From NCBI RefSeq assembly GCF_001625365.1, contig NZ_LJJF01000001.1:2170001-2234000 (forward strand): DNA of 64,000 nt. Direction: 5' to 3'. A program made the position numbers and the translations under genes. The notes beneath the pieces were generated by a model that did not search any database, had not been told where the DNA came from, and saw only the letters and a list, made by a program, of their open reading frames with translations. Source of the stretch: Streptomyces sp. MJM8645 (GTDB taxonomy: Bacteria; Actinomycetota; Actinomycetes; Streptomycetales; Streptomycetaceae). Positions 17,999 through 25,782 of the stretch are shown in pieces (within the stretch, counting starts at the first letter, position 1; every line of letters begins with the position of its first letter).

Positions 17999-18700
17999 TC
18001 AGCCGATGAGCCACTGCTCCTCGGCGACGGCGCCCACCTCGGTGCAGGCGTCGGTGAGCACGTCCAGGACGCGCAGCGGGTCCGGCAGCGGCTGCTCGGG
18101 CCCGCGCAGCCACCGCACCTGCGAGCCGTCCGGCAGCGCGGCCGGCGGCAGCAGGGTGTACGAGCCGCGGCAGTGCCAGCGCAGGCCGGGGTGCTCGGAC
18201 ATGGTGTCCGGGGTGGAGTCGAGGACGCTCGGCCACCACTCGTCCTCGTCCTGCGGGGTGCCCCGGGTGGCGGTGAAGAACAGGTAGCGGTCCTCGCCGA
18301 CGGCGGCGACCGGGCCCTCGACGCCCCGCTCGGTCAGCCGTTCCAGGGCCAGCCGGCCGGCCTCGACCGGGACGTCCAGCACGTCGTGGGCGCGCCCGGT
18401 GGCGGTGATGAAGTTGGTCTGCGGATCGCGGGCGAGCCAGCGGGCGAGCTGCTCGGGATCGGTCGTGGCCTGGGTCTGCCAGGCGAAGGAGACCGGGTGC
18501 TGGGCGGGGGCCGGACATGCCACCCGGTCGCAGGAACAGCGGTAGCCGGCCGGATGCGCGGCTGGCGCGAGCGGGAATCCGGCGCGCACCGCGCCGAGCA
18601 GCTGATCGAGTCGGGCGGCGGGGCCGTCCACGTCACCCGACCGGGCCCGCTGACGCTCACGCTTCTGCCACCAGGTCGTCCACCTGCCGCCGGCTTCCAT
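17999..18700 (-). CDS. bifunctional DNA primase/polymerase-like protein (N-terminal prim-pol domain only)
   Basis: This 233-residue protein has the layout of proteins annotated as prim-pol N-terminal domains in Streptomyces. A GYRCSCDRVACPAPAQHP segment with three cysteines and a His is followed by QTNFITATG, VLDVPVEAG and YLFFTATRGTPQDE. The acidic VLDVP and the FFTATRG strands correspond to the catalytic half of archaeo-eukaryotic primases, but the canonical paired Asp motif is incomplete, so activity is doubtful. No helicase part is present. It is convergent with map. ATG 18700 (MEAGGRWTTWW) is the likely start. Confidence 0.7.
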   Translation of the reverse strand: MEAGGRWTTWWQKRERQRARSGDVDGPAARLDQLLGAVRAGFPLAPAAHPAGYRCSCDRVACPAPAQHPVSFAWQTQATTDPEQLARWLARDPQTNFITATGRAHDVLDVPVEAGRLALERLTERGVEGPVAAVGEDRYLFFTATRGTPQDEDEWWPSVLDSTPDTMSEHPGLRWHCRGSYTLLPPAALPDGSQVRWLRGPEQPLPDPLRVLDVLTDACTEVGAVAEEQWLIG

Positions 18701-19124
18701 CGGGCCCCTTCCGCGCACTGCCGTACCTGGTGCGGCACAGCGTTCGACGTACCACTCCGACGCAACGCACAGCGCCCCCCGCTGCTTCCCGGGGCGGTGC
18801 TCGGCCCTGCTGTCCACACCCTGCCGACCGGGAACCGGGGTCACCGGAGGGCCGACGCCCGGGTCACGGTACGCAGTCGCGGCAGCACGCTGTCCGCGCC
18901 AGGTCGGCCGGAGGGCGCGCGGATCCGCGCCCTGCCCGGCCCGTACGGGGCCCGCTGACCCGGGTGAACCCCGGGGGCGTAACAGGAAGGATAAGGGTGC
19001 GCGGGGCCTCCGGATGACCGGGGGCGGTGCCTCTCCGGTCACACTCCCCGCACCCGGCAGGATCCGCCGGACGGGCCCCGGGCGTGTGCGCCGGTCACCC
19101 GTGCGGAGGTGAGACCCTGGTGGG
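18701..19124. other. intergenic region, no gene seen
   Basis: About 420 bp between divergent genes. Open frames here lack family similarity and ribosome binding sites. An A-richer patch near 18980-19000 (GTAACAGGAAGGATAAGG) is the most promoter- or leader-like part. No strong hairpin or repeat was noticed. Confidence 0.5.
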
Positions 19125-19355
19125 GTGAAGAGCGCGGACACCGAATTCGTCGGCGGCCCCCTGGACGGCCGCATCCTCCCCATCCCGCTGGGGCCGATGT
19201 TCGGCGTGCCGAAGACCTACAAGGTGCCGGTCCCCGCGCACGGCGACTCCCCCGCGCGCACACTGGTGTACGTCCGGTCCAAGCAGGTGCGGGGCATCAG
19301 CTGGCACTGGCGCTACGAGTTCGACGAGGCGGCCACCGCCCGCGCGTCCGGCTGA
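19125..19355 (+). CDS. small conserved Streptomyces protein
   Basis: This 76-residue soluble protein starts at GTG 19125 (VKSADTEFVGGPLDGRILP). The beginning TEFVGGPLDGR is a pattern I associate with a group of short actinomycete and phage proteins of unknown function. The rest predicts beta strands (TYKVPVPAHG, TLVYVRSK, SWHWRYEFD). GGAGG lies about 15 bp upstream, somewhat far. It is followed by a small membrane-protein gene on the same strand. Confidence 0.65.
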   Translation: MKSADTEFVGGPLDGRILPIPLGPMFGVPKTYKVPVPAHGDSPARTLVYVRSKQVRGISWHWRYEFDEAATARASG

Positions 19356-19407
19356 CGGCCGCGCCGCCCGCACCGGCCGCCGCCCCCAGCCTCCCCGGGA
19401 GGACGGC

Positions 19408-19605
19408 ATGGCGAGAACGGCACGGCACCCCCGCAGCCGCCCCCAGGCGGTCGCGCACCACAACCGGCAGGTCGCCGGCGTCACCGGGGCGCTGCTGGTG
19501 GCGGTGTGCGTCTACACCGTGGTGATCGGCCCGAACGGCTGGCTCTGGTTCGGCTGGGCGGTGCTGCTGCTCGCCTGCGTGGCCCTGTTCACGGTCCACC
19601 CCTGA
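19408..19605 (+). CDS. small two-helix membrane protein
   Basis: This 65-residue protein has a basic N-terminus (MARTARHPRSRPQAVAHHNR) followed by two hydrophobic helices (VAGVTGALLVAVCVYTVVI and GWLWFGWAVLLLACVALF). ATG 19408 is preceded by GGGAGG. Function unknown; it lies 52 bp after the preceding small gene and may be cotranscribed with it. Confidence 0.65.
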   Translation: MARTARHPRSRPQAVAHHNRQVAGVTGALLVAVCVYTVVIGPNGWLWFGWAVLLLACVALFTVHP

Positions 19606-19641
19606 GCAGCCGCACCGCCTGTGCCCAGCCCCCCACGCCGG

Positions 19642-20328
19642 TCAGTCCTCCTCGGCGAGGATCAGGTAGAGCTTCTTGCGCGCCTCGGTGAGCACCGCCA
19701 GGCCCTTGGCGCGCTGCGCCTCGGTGCCCGTCGCCATCACCTGGCGGATCGCCTGGTCGACCGCGGCCAGCGCCTGGCCGACCTCCTGGACGGCCTCCCA
19801 GTCGACCTCCCGGCCGGCCTCCGCCCACGGCTCGGCGGGCCCCGCCTCGGCCTCGGCCCGGCCCGCCTCGGTGAGCGAGACCAGGCGCTTGCCGCCGACC
19901 TCCTCCGCGGTGATCAGGCCCTCCTCCTCCAGCAGTTGGAGGTTGGGGTAGATCGAGCCCGGGCTGGGCCGCCAGGCCCCACCCGTCCGCTCGGAGATCT
20001 CGGCGATCATCTCGTAGCCGTGCATCGGCCGCTCCTTGAGCAGCGCCAGCAGCGAGGCCCTGACGTCCCCGCGCCGCGCCCGGCCGCCACGCCGCCCGTG
20101 CGGACCGCCGCGGCGCCCGCCGTGCCCGCCGAAGCCGTGCCCGAACGGACCGCCCATCGGCCGCCCGGGGCCACCGCCGCCGAACGGCGGCGGGCCGAAG
20201 CCGCCGAAGGCCTCCCGGCCCTCGAACTCCCGCCCTTCGAAGTCCGGCCCCGGCCCGCGGCGCCAGCCACCGCGCGGACCCTCGCCGCTGAACCGCATTC
20301 CCGGATTTCCTCGGTTTCCTGAGCGCAT
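19642..20328 (-). CDS. PadR family transcriptional regulator with long Gly/Arg-rich N-terminal region
   Basis: This 228-residue regulator has a PadR winged helix at about residues 85-165 (SLLALLKERPMHGYEMIAEI, PSPGSIYPNLQLLEEEGLI, KRLVSLTEAGRAE) followed by a helical dimerisation tail. The first about 85 residues are low-complexity Gly, Arg, Pro and Phe with RGG-like runs (RRGGPHGRRGGRARRGD) and are probably disordered. ATG 20328 is set by GAGGAGG at good spacing; an in-frame ATG 21 bp upstream lacks one. The gene is divergent from an ACT-domain gene. PadR proteins typically repress their own gene and a nearby target. Confidence 0.88.
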   Translation of the reverse strand: MRSGNRGNPGMRFSGEGPRGGWRRGPGPDFEGREFEGREAFGGFGPPPFGGGGPGRPMGGPFGHGFGGHGGRRGGPHGRRGGRARRGDVRASLLALLKERPMHGYEMIAEISERTGGAWRPSPGSIYPNLQLLEEEGLITAEEVGGKRLVSLTEAGRAEAEAGPAEPWAEAGREVDWEAVQEVGQALAAVDQAIRQVMATGTEAQRAKGLAVLTEARKKLYLILAEED

Positions 20329-20354
20329 GGCGCTCACCTCCTCGTTCACCGAGC

Positions 20355-20399
20355 CAGTCGAGTTACTGTCTCGATAGCTCGACGATATATCGGCGACTG
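20355..20399. promoter_or_regulatory. A+T-richer dyad region upstream of the PadR gene
   Basis: This short stretch has low G+C for the window. It contains the perfect palindrome CGATATATCG (20383-20392) and inverted copies of CAGTCG (20355-20360) and CGACTG (20394-20399). It lies 27-71 bp upstream of the PadR start, where its promoter and autoregulatory operator are expected. Confidence 0.45.
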
Positions 20400-20485
20400 T
20401 CGCTCGTCAACGGATTCCGACACGAACGGCGCACCGGCGCCCCACCCCACCGCCCAGGCCCCGTCCGGCCGCTACGGTGACGGGC

Positions 20486-20884
20486 ATGGCCGGTGAACGA
20501 GACCTCGCGAAGCTGCTGCACGGGATGCGCCCGCTGCTCAACCCGGGGCGGTACGTGTACTGCACGCTGCCCGCCAAGGTGCCCGCGGGCATGCGGCCGG
20601 TGGTGACCGTCGCCGAACCCGAAGGGGTCACGGTCGTCGTCGCCCAGGAGGAGGCCGACGCGCTCGGGCTGCGCTACGAGTACGTGGCCGCCTGGATCAC
20701 CCTGCAGATCCACTCCGCCCTGGAGGCCGTCGGCCTCACCGCGGCCGTCGCCGGGCGCCTCGCCGAGGAGGGGATCAGCTGCAACGTGGTGGCCGGCTTC
20801 CACCACGACCACCTGTTCGTCACCGCCGACGACGCCGACCGCGCCGTCCGGGCCCTGGAGGAACTGGCCGGCCGCTCCGCCTGA
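20486..20884 (+). CDS. ACT domain-containing protein (DUF2241-type)
   Basis: This 132-residue cytoplasmic protein begins LAKLLHGMRPLLNPGRYVYC and has two ACT-like halves (VTVVVAQEEADALGL and ISCNVVAGFHHDHLFV). The pattern VYCTLP ... LTAAVA ... NVVAGFHHDH is that of a conserved single-gene family of probable small-molecule sensors; the ligand is unknown. ATG 20486 is preferred to GTG 20477. It is divergent from the PadR gene. Confidence 0.82.
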   Translation: MAGERDLAKLLHGMRPLLNPGRYVYCTLPAKVPAGMRPVVTVAEPEGVTVVVAQEEADALGLRYEYVAAWITLQIHSALEAVGLTAAVAGRLAEEGISCNVVAGFHHDHLFVTADDADRAVRALEELAGRSA

Positions 20885-20984
20885 CGACGCCGTCGAGTGG
20901 CCGCCCCCGCACGGCCCTCCGACACTGGGAACGGCTGCCCGGCCACCCCGGCCGGCCGGCCCCCACCGGAAGGAGACGGCCGCC

Positions 20985-21242
20985 ATGGCCACCTGCGTCA
21001 CCTGCGGCAACGACTACTGGCTCGCCTTCGAGATCAAGACCATCACCGGCGACACCTACACCTTCGACAGCTTCGAGTGCGCGATGGAGAAGCTCGCGCC
21101 GCGCTGCGAGCAGTGCCAGGTCCGCATCGTCGGCCACGGCGTCGAAGTGGCCGGCCGCTTCTTCTGCTGCGCCAACTGCGCCCGCGTCAACGGCGGCCTC
21201 GGCGACCAGATCCGCGACGCCGTCGGCGCCCGCCCCGCGTAA
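20985..21242 (+). CDS. small Cys-rich (zinc-binding) protein
   Basis: This 85-residue protein has eight cysteines arranged as CVTCG, FECA, CEQCQ and CCANCAR, indicating one or two treble-clef or ribbon-type zinc sites. The N-terminal WLAFEIKTITGDTYTFDSFE is beta-rich. Related proteins are annotated as prokaryotic metallothionein-like or hypothetical in actinomycetes. AGGAG at 20971-20975 fixes ATG 20985. It lies just before the rnpB region. Function unknown; metal storage or a protein-binding zinc ribbon are both possible. Confidence 0.72.
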   Translation: MATCVTCGNDYWLAFEIKTITGDTYTFDSFECAMEKLAPRCEQCQVRIVGHGVEVAGRFFCCANCARVNGGLGDQIRDAVGARPA

Positions 21243-21254
21243 CGGCAGGCAAGC

Positions 21255-21313
21255 GGAACAGTCGGCCTGTACCCCCGGTTCTGTCTCCCGAGCCGCTCGC
21301 GCGACCGGGTCGG
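21255..21313 (-). repeat. partial, diverged copy of the rnpB 3' end
   Basis: The 50 bases from 21255 match 21381-21430 (the last part of the RNase P RNA gene) with 7 mismatches, in the same orientation. Similarity fades after about 21313. The copy lies beyond the rnpB terminator hairpin and lacks the rest of the RNA, so it cannot make RNase P RNA. Confidence 0.8.
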
Positions 21314-21324
21314 CCCCACGACAA

Positions 21325-21362
21325 AGGCCCCCTGACCTGCGGCTTCGCAGATCAGGGGGCCT
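21325..21362 (-). terminator. terminator of rnpB
   Basis: An 11-bp perfect stem (AGGCCCCCTGA at 21325-21335, complement at 21352-21362) is topped by a second short helix (CTGCG/CGCAG). Read on the minus strand it is followed by TTTGTCGT. It begins 16 bases beyond the rnpB 3' end. Confidence 0.8.
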
Positions 21363-21377
21363 CAGTCAAGCTAGGGC

Positions 21378-21782
21378 GGCGGAAGAGTCGGCCTGTACGC
21401 CGGGTTCTGTCTCCCGGGGTGCTCGCGCGGCCCGGGGAGGCGGCCATCCATCTAGGACTGCCGTTGCCGACAGCCTCGTGCGGTCTACCCGCGGACTCGG
21501 GCGAGCAGCCCTCAGTCATCCGCGCACGGCGCCCGAGGGCACCGATCTTGACCTTGCTCCAGGTGGGGTTTACCGAGCCGGCCGAGTCACCCCGGTCGCT
21601 GGTGGTCTCTTACACCACCGTTTCACCCTTACCCGCCGCCGAAGCGGTGGGCGGTCTGTTTTCTGTGGCACTGTCCCGCGGGTCACCCCGGGTGGGCGTT
21701 ACCCACCACCCTGCTCTGTGGAGCCCGGACGTTCCTCGGCGGGTCAAGGACCCGTCGCGGCCGCCCGGCCGGCTCTTCCGCC
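21378..21782 (-). ncRNA. rnpB: RNase P RNA (bacterial class A)
   Basis: This catalytic RNA of ribonuclease P matures the 5' ends of tRNAs. Read on the minus strand it shows the P1 helix formed by the two ends (GGCGGAAGAG at the 5' end, its complement at the 3' end). It also has the universal GAGGAACGTCCGGGCTC near the 5' side (21721-21737), ACAGAAAACAGACCGCC in the middle, GGTAAGGGTGAAACGGTG, and the 3' GACAGAACCCGGCGTACAGG. The length of about 405 nt fits high-GC actinobacteria. The 5' end abuts the stop of a DHA2 exporter gene by 7 bp, so the rnpB promoter must lie inside that gene. The exact ends are uncertain by a few bases. Confidence 0.97.
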
Positions 21783-21789
21783 GTAGTGG

Positions 21790-23277
21790 TCATCGTAGCC
21801 GCTCGGGTGGGGCCTCCCGTACACCGGAGCGGACCACGGGCGGCTCGCCGCCGAGGCGGGCGGCCACCCGGACGGCGGTCGCGGTCGCCCACGGGGTGGT
21901 GGTCGCCAGGCCGAGGAGGAGGATCGCGCCGCCCAGGCCCACCAGGATCCACCAGCCCGCGTGGCTGGCCGGGGCGAAGCCCGTCGCCACCGGGCCGACC
22001 ACGGCCGAGGTGACGACCGTGCCGATCACCGCCACCCCCAGCGACTGGCCGATCTGGCGGCTCGTCGAGGCGACCGCCGCGGCCACCCCCGCCTGGGCGC
22101 GCGGCATGCCGGAGACGGCCGCGTTGGTGATCGGCGCGTTGACCATGCCGAAGCCGAAGCCGAACAGCGCGTACGCCGCCAGCAGCAGCGCCGGCGGGGA
22201 GTCGGCGGCCAGCCTGGTCAGCAGCAGCCCGCTCGCGGCCAGGCCCAGCCCGGCCGCGACCAGCGGGCCGCGCGGCCCCCGGCTGCCGACGATCCGGCCG
22301 GACAGCGGCGCGCAGACCAGCATCATCGCGGCCATCGGCAGCGTCCACAGGCCCGCCTCGAACGGGTCGTAGTGCCGGACGTTCTGCAGGTAGAGCGTGT
22401 TGAGGAAGAGGAAGCCGCCCAGGGCCGAGAAGGCGCAGACCGCGGTGACGGTGGCGCCGGTGAACGGCGCGCTGGCGAAGAACCGCGGGTCCACCAGCGG
22501 CTCGGCCACCCTCCGCTCCCACAGCGGGAAGGCGACCAGCGCGGCCACGGCGGCGGCCGCCAGGGCGAGGATCAGCGGGGACGTCCAGCCGCTGCCCGGG
22601 CCCTCGATGATGGCCGCGGTGCCGCAGCCCAGCAGGACGATCATCAGCAGCTGCCCGACCGGGTCCAGCCGGCGCGGCCGGGGCGAGCGCGACTCCGGGA
22701 CGTAACGGGCGGTCAGGAGCATCGCGACCACCGCGACCGGAACGTTGATCAGGAAGATCGACGGCCAGCCCGCGCCCTCCACCAGGAAGCCGCCCAGCAA
22801 CGGGCCGAGCGCCATCGAGATGCCGACCACGCCGCCCCAGACGCCGATCGCCCGGGCCCGCTCCTTCGGGTCGGTGAAGGTGTTGGTGATGATCGACATC
22901 GCCACCGGGTTCAGCATCGAACCGCCGACCGCCTGCAACGCCCGGAACGCCACCAGCCACTCCAGGCTCGGCGCCAGACTGCACAGCAGCGAGCCGAGCG
23001 CGAAGCACAGCAGCCCGGTCTGGAACACCCGGCGGCGGCCGAAGCGGTCGGCCACCGAGCCGAACAGCATCAGCAGCGAGGCCAGGACCAGGGTGTAGGC
23101 GTCGATGATCCACTGCAGCCCGGACGCCGGGGCGTCCAGGTCCCGCTGGATCGCCGGCAGGGCGATGTTCACCACGGTGTTGTCCAGGCCGACGATGAAC
23201 AGGCTCAGGCAGCAGATCGCCAGGACGAGCAGTCGGCGGCGGCGCCCCGGGGCGACGGAGGGCTGGGCTTCGGGCAC
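21790..23277 (-). CDS. MFS multidrug exporter, DHA2 (14-TM) type
   Basis: This 495-residue exporter has LDNTVVNIALPAIQRDL in TM1, GSVADRFGRRRVFQTGLL as motif A, SMALGPLLGGFLVEGAGW as motif C-like, and about 14 membrane segments. ATG 23277 begins a short polar tail before TM1. No adjacent regulator is seen, unlike the exporter at 4048-5658. Its final codons carry the promoter region of rnpB, which starts 7 bp downstream of the stop codon on the same strand. Substrate unknown. Confidence 0.9.
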   Translation of the reverse strand: MPEAQPSVAPGRRRRLLVLAICCLSLFIVGLDNTVVNIALPAIQRDLDAPASGLQWIIDAYTLVLASLLMLFGSVADRFGRRRVFQTGLLCFALGSLLCSLAPSLEWLVAFRALQAVGGSMLNPVAMSIITNTFTDPKERARAIGVWGGVVGISMALGPLLGGFLVEGAGWPSIFLINVPVAVVAMLLTARYVPESRSPRPRRLDPVGQLLMIVLLGCGTAAIIEGPGSGWTSPLILALAAAAVAALVAFPLWERRVAEPLVDPRFFASAPFTGATVTAVCAFSALGGFLFLNTLYLQNVRHYDPFEAGLWTLPMAAMMLVCAPLSGRIVGSRGPRGPLVAAGLGLAASGLLLTRLAADSPPALLLAAYALFGFGFGMVNAPITNAAVSGMPRAQAGVAAAVASTSRQIGQSLGVAVIGTVVTSAVVGPVATGFAPASHAGWWILVGLGGAILLLGLATTTPWATATAVRVAARLGGEPPVVRSGVREAPPERLR

Positions 23278-23367
23278 GGGACCGATCCTCCCACCTGGGC
23301 GGTGCTCGGGGGCCGTGTGACGGACCGTCCGGGTGGCGGCGCCGGGGGCGTGTGGAAGCGGTAGGGG

Positions 23368-24825
23368 TCAGACGGCGGCGAAGCGGACGGTGCGGGTGAG
23401 CGGGTCGGCCTGCGTCAGCCGGACCCGGATCAGCCCGCCGAGCGGCAGCACCGCCCCGGGATCGGCGCCGTCGCAGCGGGCCCGGACGGCGGGCCGGCGC
23501 AGCTGCACCGTGCCGGCCGCGGGCCGCCGCTCGTCCACGTCGATCACCACGGCGGTGAAGTCCTCGCCCTCCCGGCCGGCCAGCAGCTCCGCCTCCACCA
23601 GGTCCACGCAGGCCCGTTCGACCTCGGCCGCGCGGCGGTCCCCGCTCGCCATCAGGCCCGGCACGGCGGGCAGCGCCTCCCGCACCCAGTCCGGCACCTC
23701 CTCCCCCGCCGCCACCGCCGCGCACACCTCCTGCGCGAAGCGGTCGCCGAGCCTGCGCAGCGGCGCGGTGCAGTGCGCGTACGGCGCGGCGAGCGCGGCG
23801 TGGCCCGGGTCGGCCGGGGCGGGCAGGCCCCGGGACTCGTCGAAGGCGTGGTAGCCGGCGCCGCGCAGCAAGCCGGTGCACGCGTTGAGGAAGGCGGCGT
23901 CCATCGGCGCGTCCGGGTCCAGCGAGCGGATCAGCTCCGGGTACGGGAGCGCCTGCGGCCAGTCCACGTCCAGCGCGGCGGCGATCCGGCGCAGCCGCTC
24001 GTACGCGGCGGCGGGCGCGGCGGGCAGGGTGCGCAGCAGACCGACGCCCGCGTCGAGCATCAGGTCGGCCGCGGCCAGACCGGTGAGCAGCGAGATCTGC
24101 GCGTTCCAGCCGTCGGCGGGGCCGGGCGCGCGGTAGCCGAGGACGTAGCCGTGCAGGGTCTCCTCGACCTCCTGCTCGGGCACCGGGAGGCTGATCCCGC
24201 CCCGCGCGCGCTCCTGCTCCTCGCGCAGCCGGCCGACGGTGGCGAGCAGGGCGAGCTGTTCGTCGGCGCCGCCGAGGTCCACCGCGCGCTGGACGGCCGC
24301 GTAGTCGAGGCGGCGGTGCGAGCGGACCAGGGCGCGGCGCAGGTCGGCGAGCACCACGGCGCCGTCGGCGTCCAGGTCCAGCTGCCAGAGCAGGGCGGGC
24401 CGGGGCTCGCCGGGCAGCAGGCTGGCGGCGTCCTCGGAGATCCGGGCAGGGTGCAGCGGGACGCGGTGGTCCGGGAAGTACAGGGTCTCGACCCGGCGGC
24501 GGGCCTCGGCGTCGATGGCGCCGCCCGGGCGGACGAAGGCGGCGACGTCCGCGATGGCGTAGTACACCCGGTAGCCTCCGCCGGGGCGGTGGAGCAGGTG
24601 CATGGCCTGGTCGAGGTCGCGCGAGCCGGGCGGGTCGACGGTGAACAGCGGCAGGTCGGTGGCATCGTGCTCGGGCAGCCGGGGGCGCTCGGCCGCCTCC
24701 TCCGCCTCGGCCAGCACCGGCTCCGGCCACTCGGTGTGGATCTCCAGGCGGGCGCGGAGTTCGGTCAGTTCGGTGTTGATCCGGGCGGAGTCGGCGGCCT
24801 TGACGCGCAGTTTTCGGCGAGGCAT
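23368..24825 (-). CDS. RNB-domain ribonuclease (RNase II/R family)
   Basis: This 485-residue, 3'-to-5' exoribonuclease-like protein has the catalytic signature FTVDPPGSRDLDQAM (metal-binding Asp cluster) near residue 65. YRVYYAIADVAAFVRPGGAID, YFPDHRVPLHPARISEDAASL and YAHCTAPLRRLGDRF (the conserved T-x-P-x-R-R stretch) follow. N-terminal cold-shock and C-terminal S1 domains of classical RNase II/R are absent or minimal, as in the compact actinobacterial form. ATG 24825 is the second in-frame ATG; the protein before it looks unrelated. It acts in the cytoplasm on RNA 3' ends. Confidence 0.88.
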   Translation of the reverse strand: MPRRKLRVKAADSARINTELTELRARLEIHTEWPEPVLAEAEEAAERPRLPEHDATDLPLFTVDPPGSRDLDQAMHLLHRPGGGYRVYYAIADVAAFVRPGGAIDAEARRRVETLYFPDHRVPLHPARISEDAASLLPGEPRPALLWQLDLDADGAVVLADLRRALVRSHRRLDYAAVQRAVDLGGADEQLALLATVGRLREEQERARGGISLPVPEQEVEETLHGYVLGYRAPGPADGWNAQISLLTGLAAADLMLDAGVGLLRTLPAAPAAAYERLRRIAAALDVDWPQALPYPELIRSLDPDAPMDAAFLNACTGLLRGAGYHAFDESRGLPAPADPGHAALAAPYAHCTAPLRRLGDRFAQEVCAAVAAGEEVPDWVREALPAVPGLMASGDRRAAEVERACVDLVEAELLAGREGEDFTAVVIDVDERRPAAGTVQLRRPAVRARCDGADPGAVLPLGGLIRVRLTQADPLTRTVRFAAV

Positions 24826-24921
24826 GCAGGCAGCGTAGGGCGAATCGGGTGATTCCGGACGGATCACCCCGCCGGACGCGCCGGGCGGCCGGTGCCCACT
24901 GGGCGGCCGGTGCTGGTGGGC

Positions 24922-25293
24922 TCAGCGCCCCAGCAGCGACTTCAGGTCCTTGCCCGCGAGCACGACGGCGTCGTCGTAGCCGCCGGTGGCCAGCCGGAGC
25001 ATGAAGGCCACCGCGTCGTCCGGGTGCGGGTCGGTGTACGGCTCGCCGTTGTAGTCCAGGAACAGCAGCATCGCCTCGAAGGCGGTGCGCTTGTTCCGGT
25101 CGATCAGCGGGTGGTTGCGGGACAGGCTCTGGCCGAGGGCGGCGGCCTTGGTCCACGGGTCCGGGTAGGCGTCCCCACCGAACAGGCTCGCCTGCGGGCG
25201 GGCGATCGCCGAGAGCAGGCCGCCGAGATCCCGGATGTTCTCCGGGCCGCCGGCCAGGTAGGTGACGTCCTCCAGGTCCAGGTACTCGGTCAC
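24922..25293 (-). CDS. Fic/Doc-type toxin
   Basis: This 123-residue protein with a Fic fold carries the Doc motif HPLIDRNKRTAFEAM at residues 61-75, with the catalytic His61, Asp65, Asn67 and Arg69. TYLAGGPENIRDLGGL and a flap region follow the Doc pattern; position 63 is Leu where Phe is usual, and position 66 is Arg where Gly/Ala is usual. Doc proteins phosphorylate elongation factor Tu and stop translation. The start GTG 25293 overlaps the upstream gene's TGA stop (GTGA), as in toxin-antitoxin operons. It is probably the toxin of a type II module; the two changed positions could alter activity. Confidence 0.85.
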   Translation of the reverse strand: MTEYLDLEDVTYLAGGPENIRDLGGLLSAIARPQASLFGGDAYPDPWTKAAALGQSLSRNHPLIDRNKRTAFEAMLLFLDYNGEPYTDPHPDDAVAFMLRLATGGYDDAVVLAGKDLKSLLGR

Positions 25294-25649
25294 AGGTCCT
25301 TGAGCCTCTCCAGCGTCTCCGCGTTGGCGGCACGGATCCGGGCGACCATGGCGGCCCGACGCTCGGACCGGCTCTGCTGGCCGGGCTCCTGCGACTGCTC
25401 GGTGAGCGCGTCCGGCACCTCGGACTGGCGGACCTCGAAGGCCAGCTCGGCGGTGTCCGACCCGGCCGGGGCCTCGGTCACCCGCACCCGCCCGGCCATC
25501 ACGGCCTCGGCGGCGGCCCGCACCGCGAACTCCAGGGCCTGCCGGGTCTCCGCCGGCAGGCCGGCGGGCAGGCGCACGGACAGGGACTCCTCCACAGCGT
25601 CGTCGTCGCCGGGCACCAGGTCCAGGGGTCGCAGGGTCATCTCGCTCAC
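25290..25649 (-). CDS. putative antitoxin partner of the Doc-like protein
   Basis: This acidic 119-residue protein is immediately upstream of the Doc-like gene and overlaps it by four bases. It has no Phd-like N-terminal DNA-binding motif. The N-terminal part (SLSVRLPAGLPAETRQALEF) and middle resemble a short ribbon/helix domain, and the C-terminal 35 residues form a charged helix (RSERRAAMVARIRAANAET) that could thread over the toxin as antitoxin tails do. Assignment as antitoxin rests on position, size and overlap only. Confidence 0.6.
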   Translation of the reverse strand: MSEMTLRPLDLVPGDDDAVEESLSVRLPAGLPAETRQALEFAVRAAAEAVMAGRVRVTEAPAGSDTAELAFEVRQSEVPDALTEQSQEPGQQSRSERRAAMVARIRAANAETLERLKDL

Positions 25650-25782
25650 ACTCCTCGCTGCTCACCGTAGTGGCGAACGCCGGGCGGCCCCACCGGATTT
25701 CCAACCCCCGGGCGGGGTGGGGCCCGGGTGTGAGCACTCGTAGGCTGGGGTCGAGTGGTCGTTCACGAAGGGGGTTCGGGCA

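Noticed and set aside
21255..21313. A second functional RNase P RNA gene
   Set aside because: Only the 3' part is present, without the catalytic core and 5' half.
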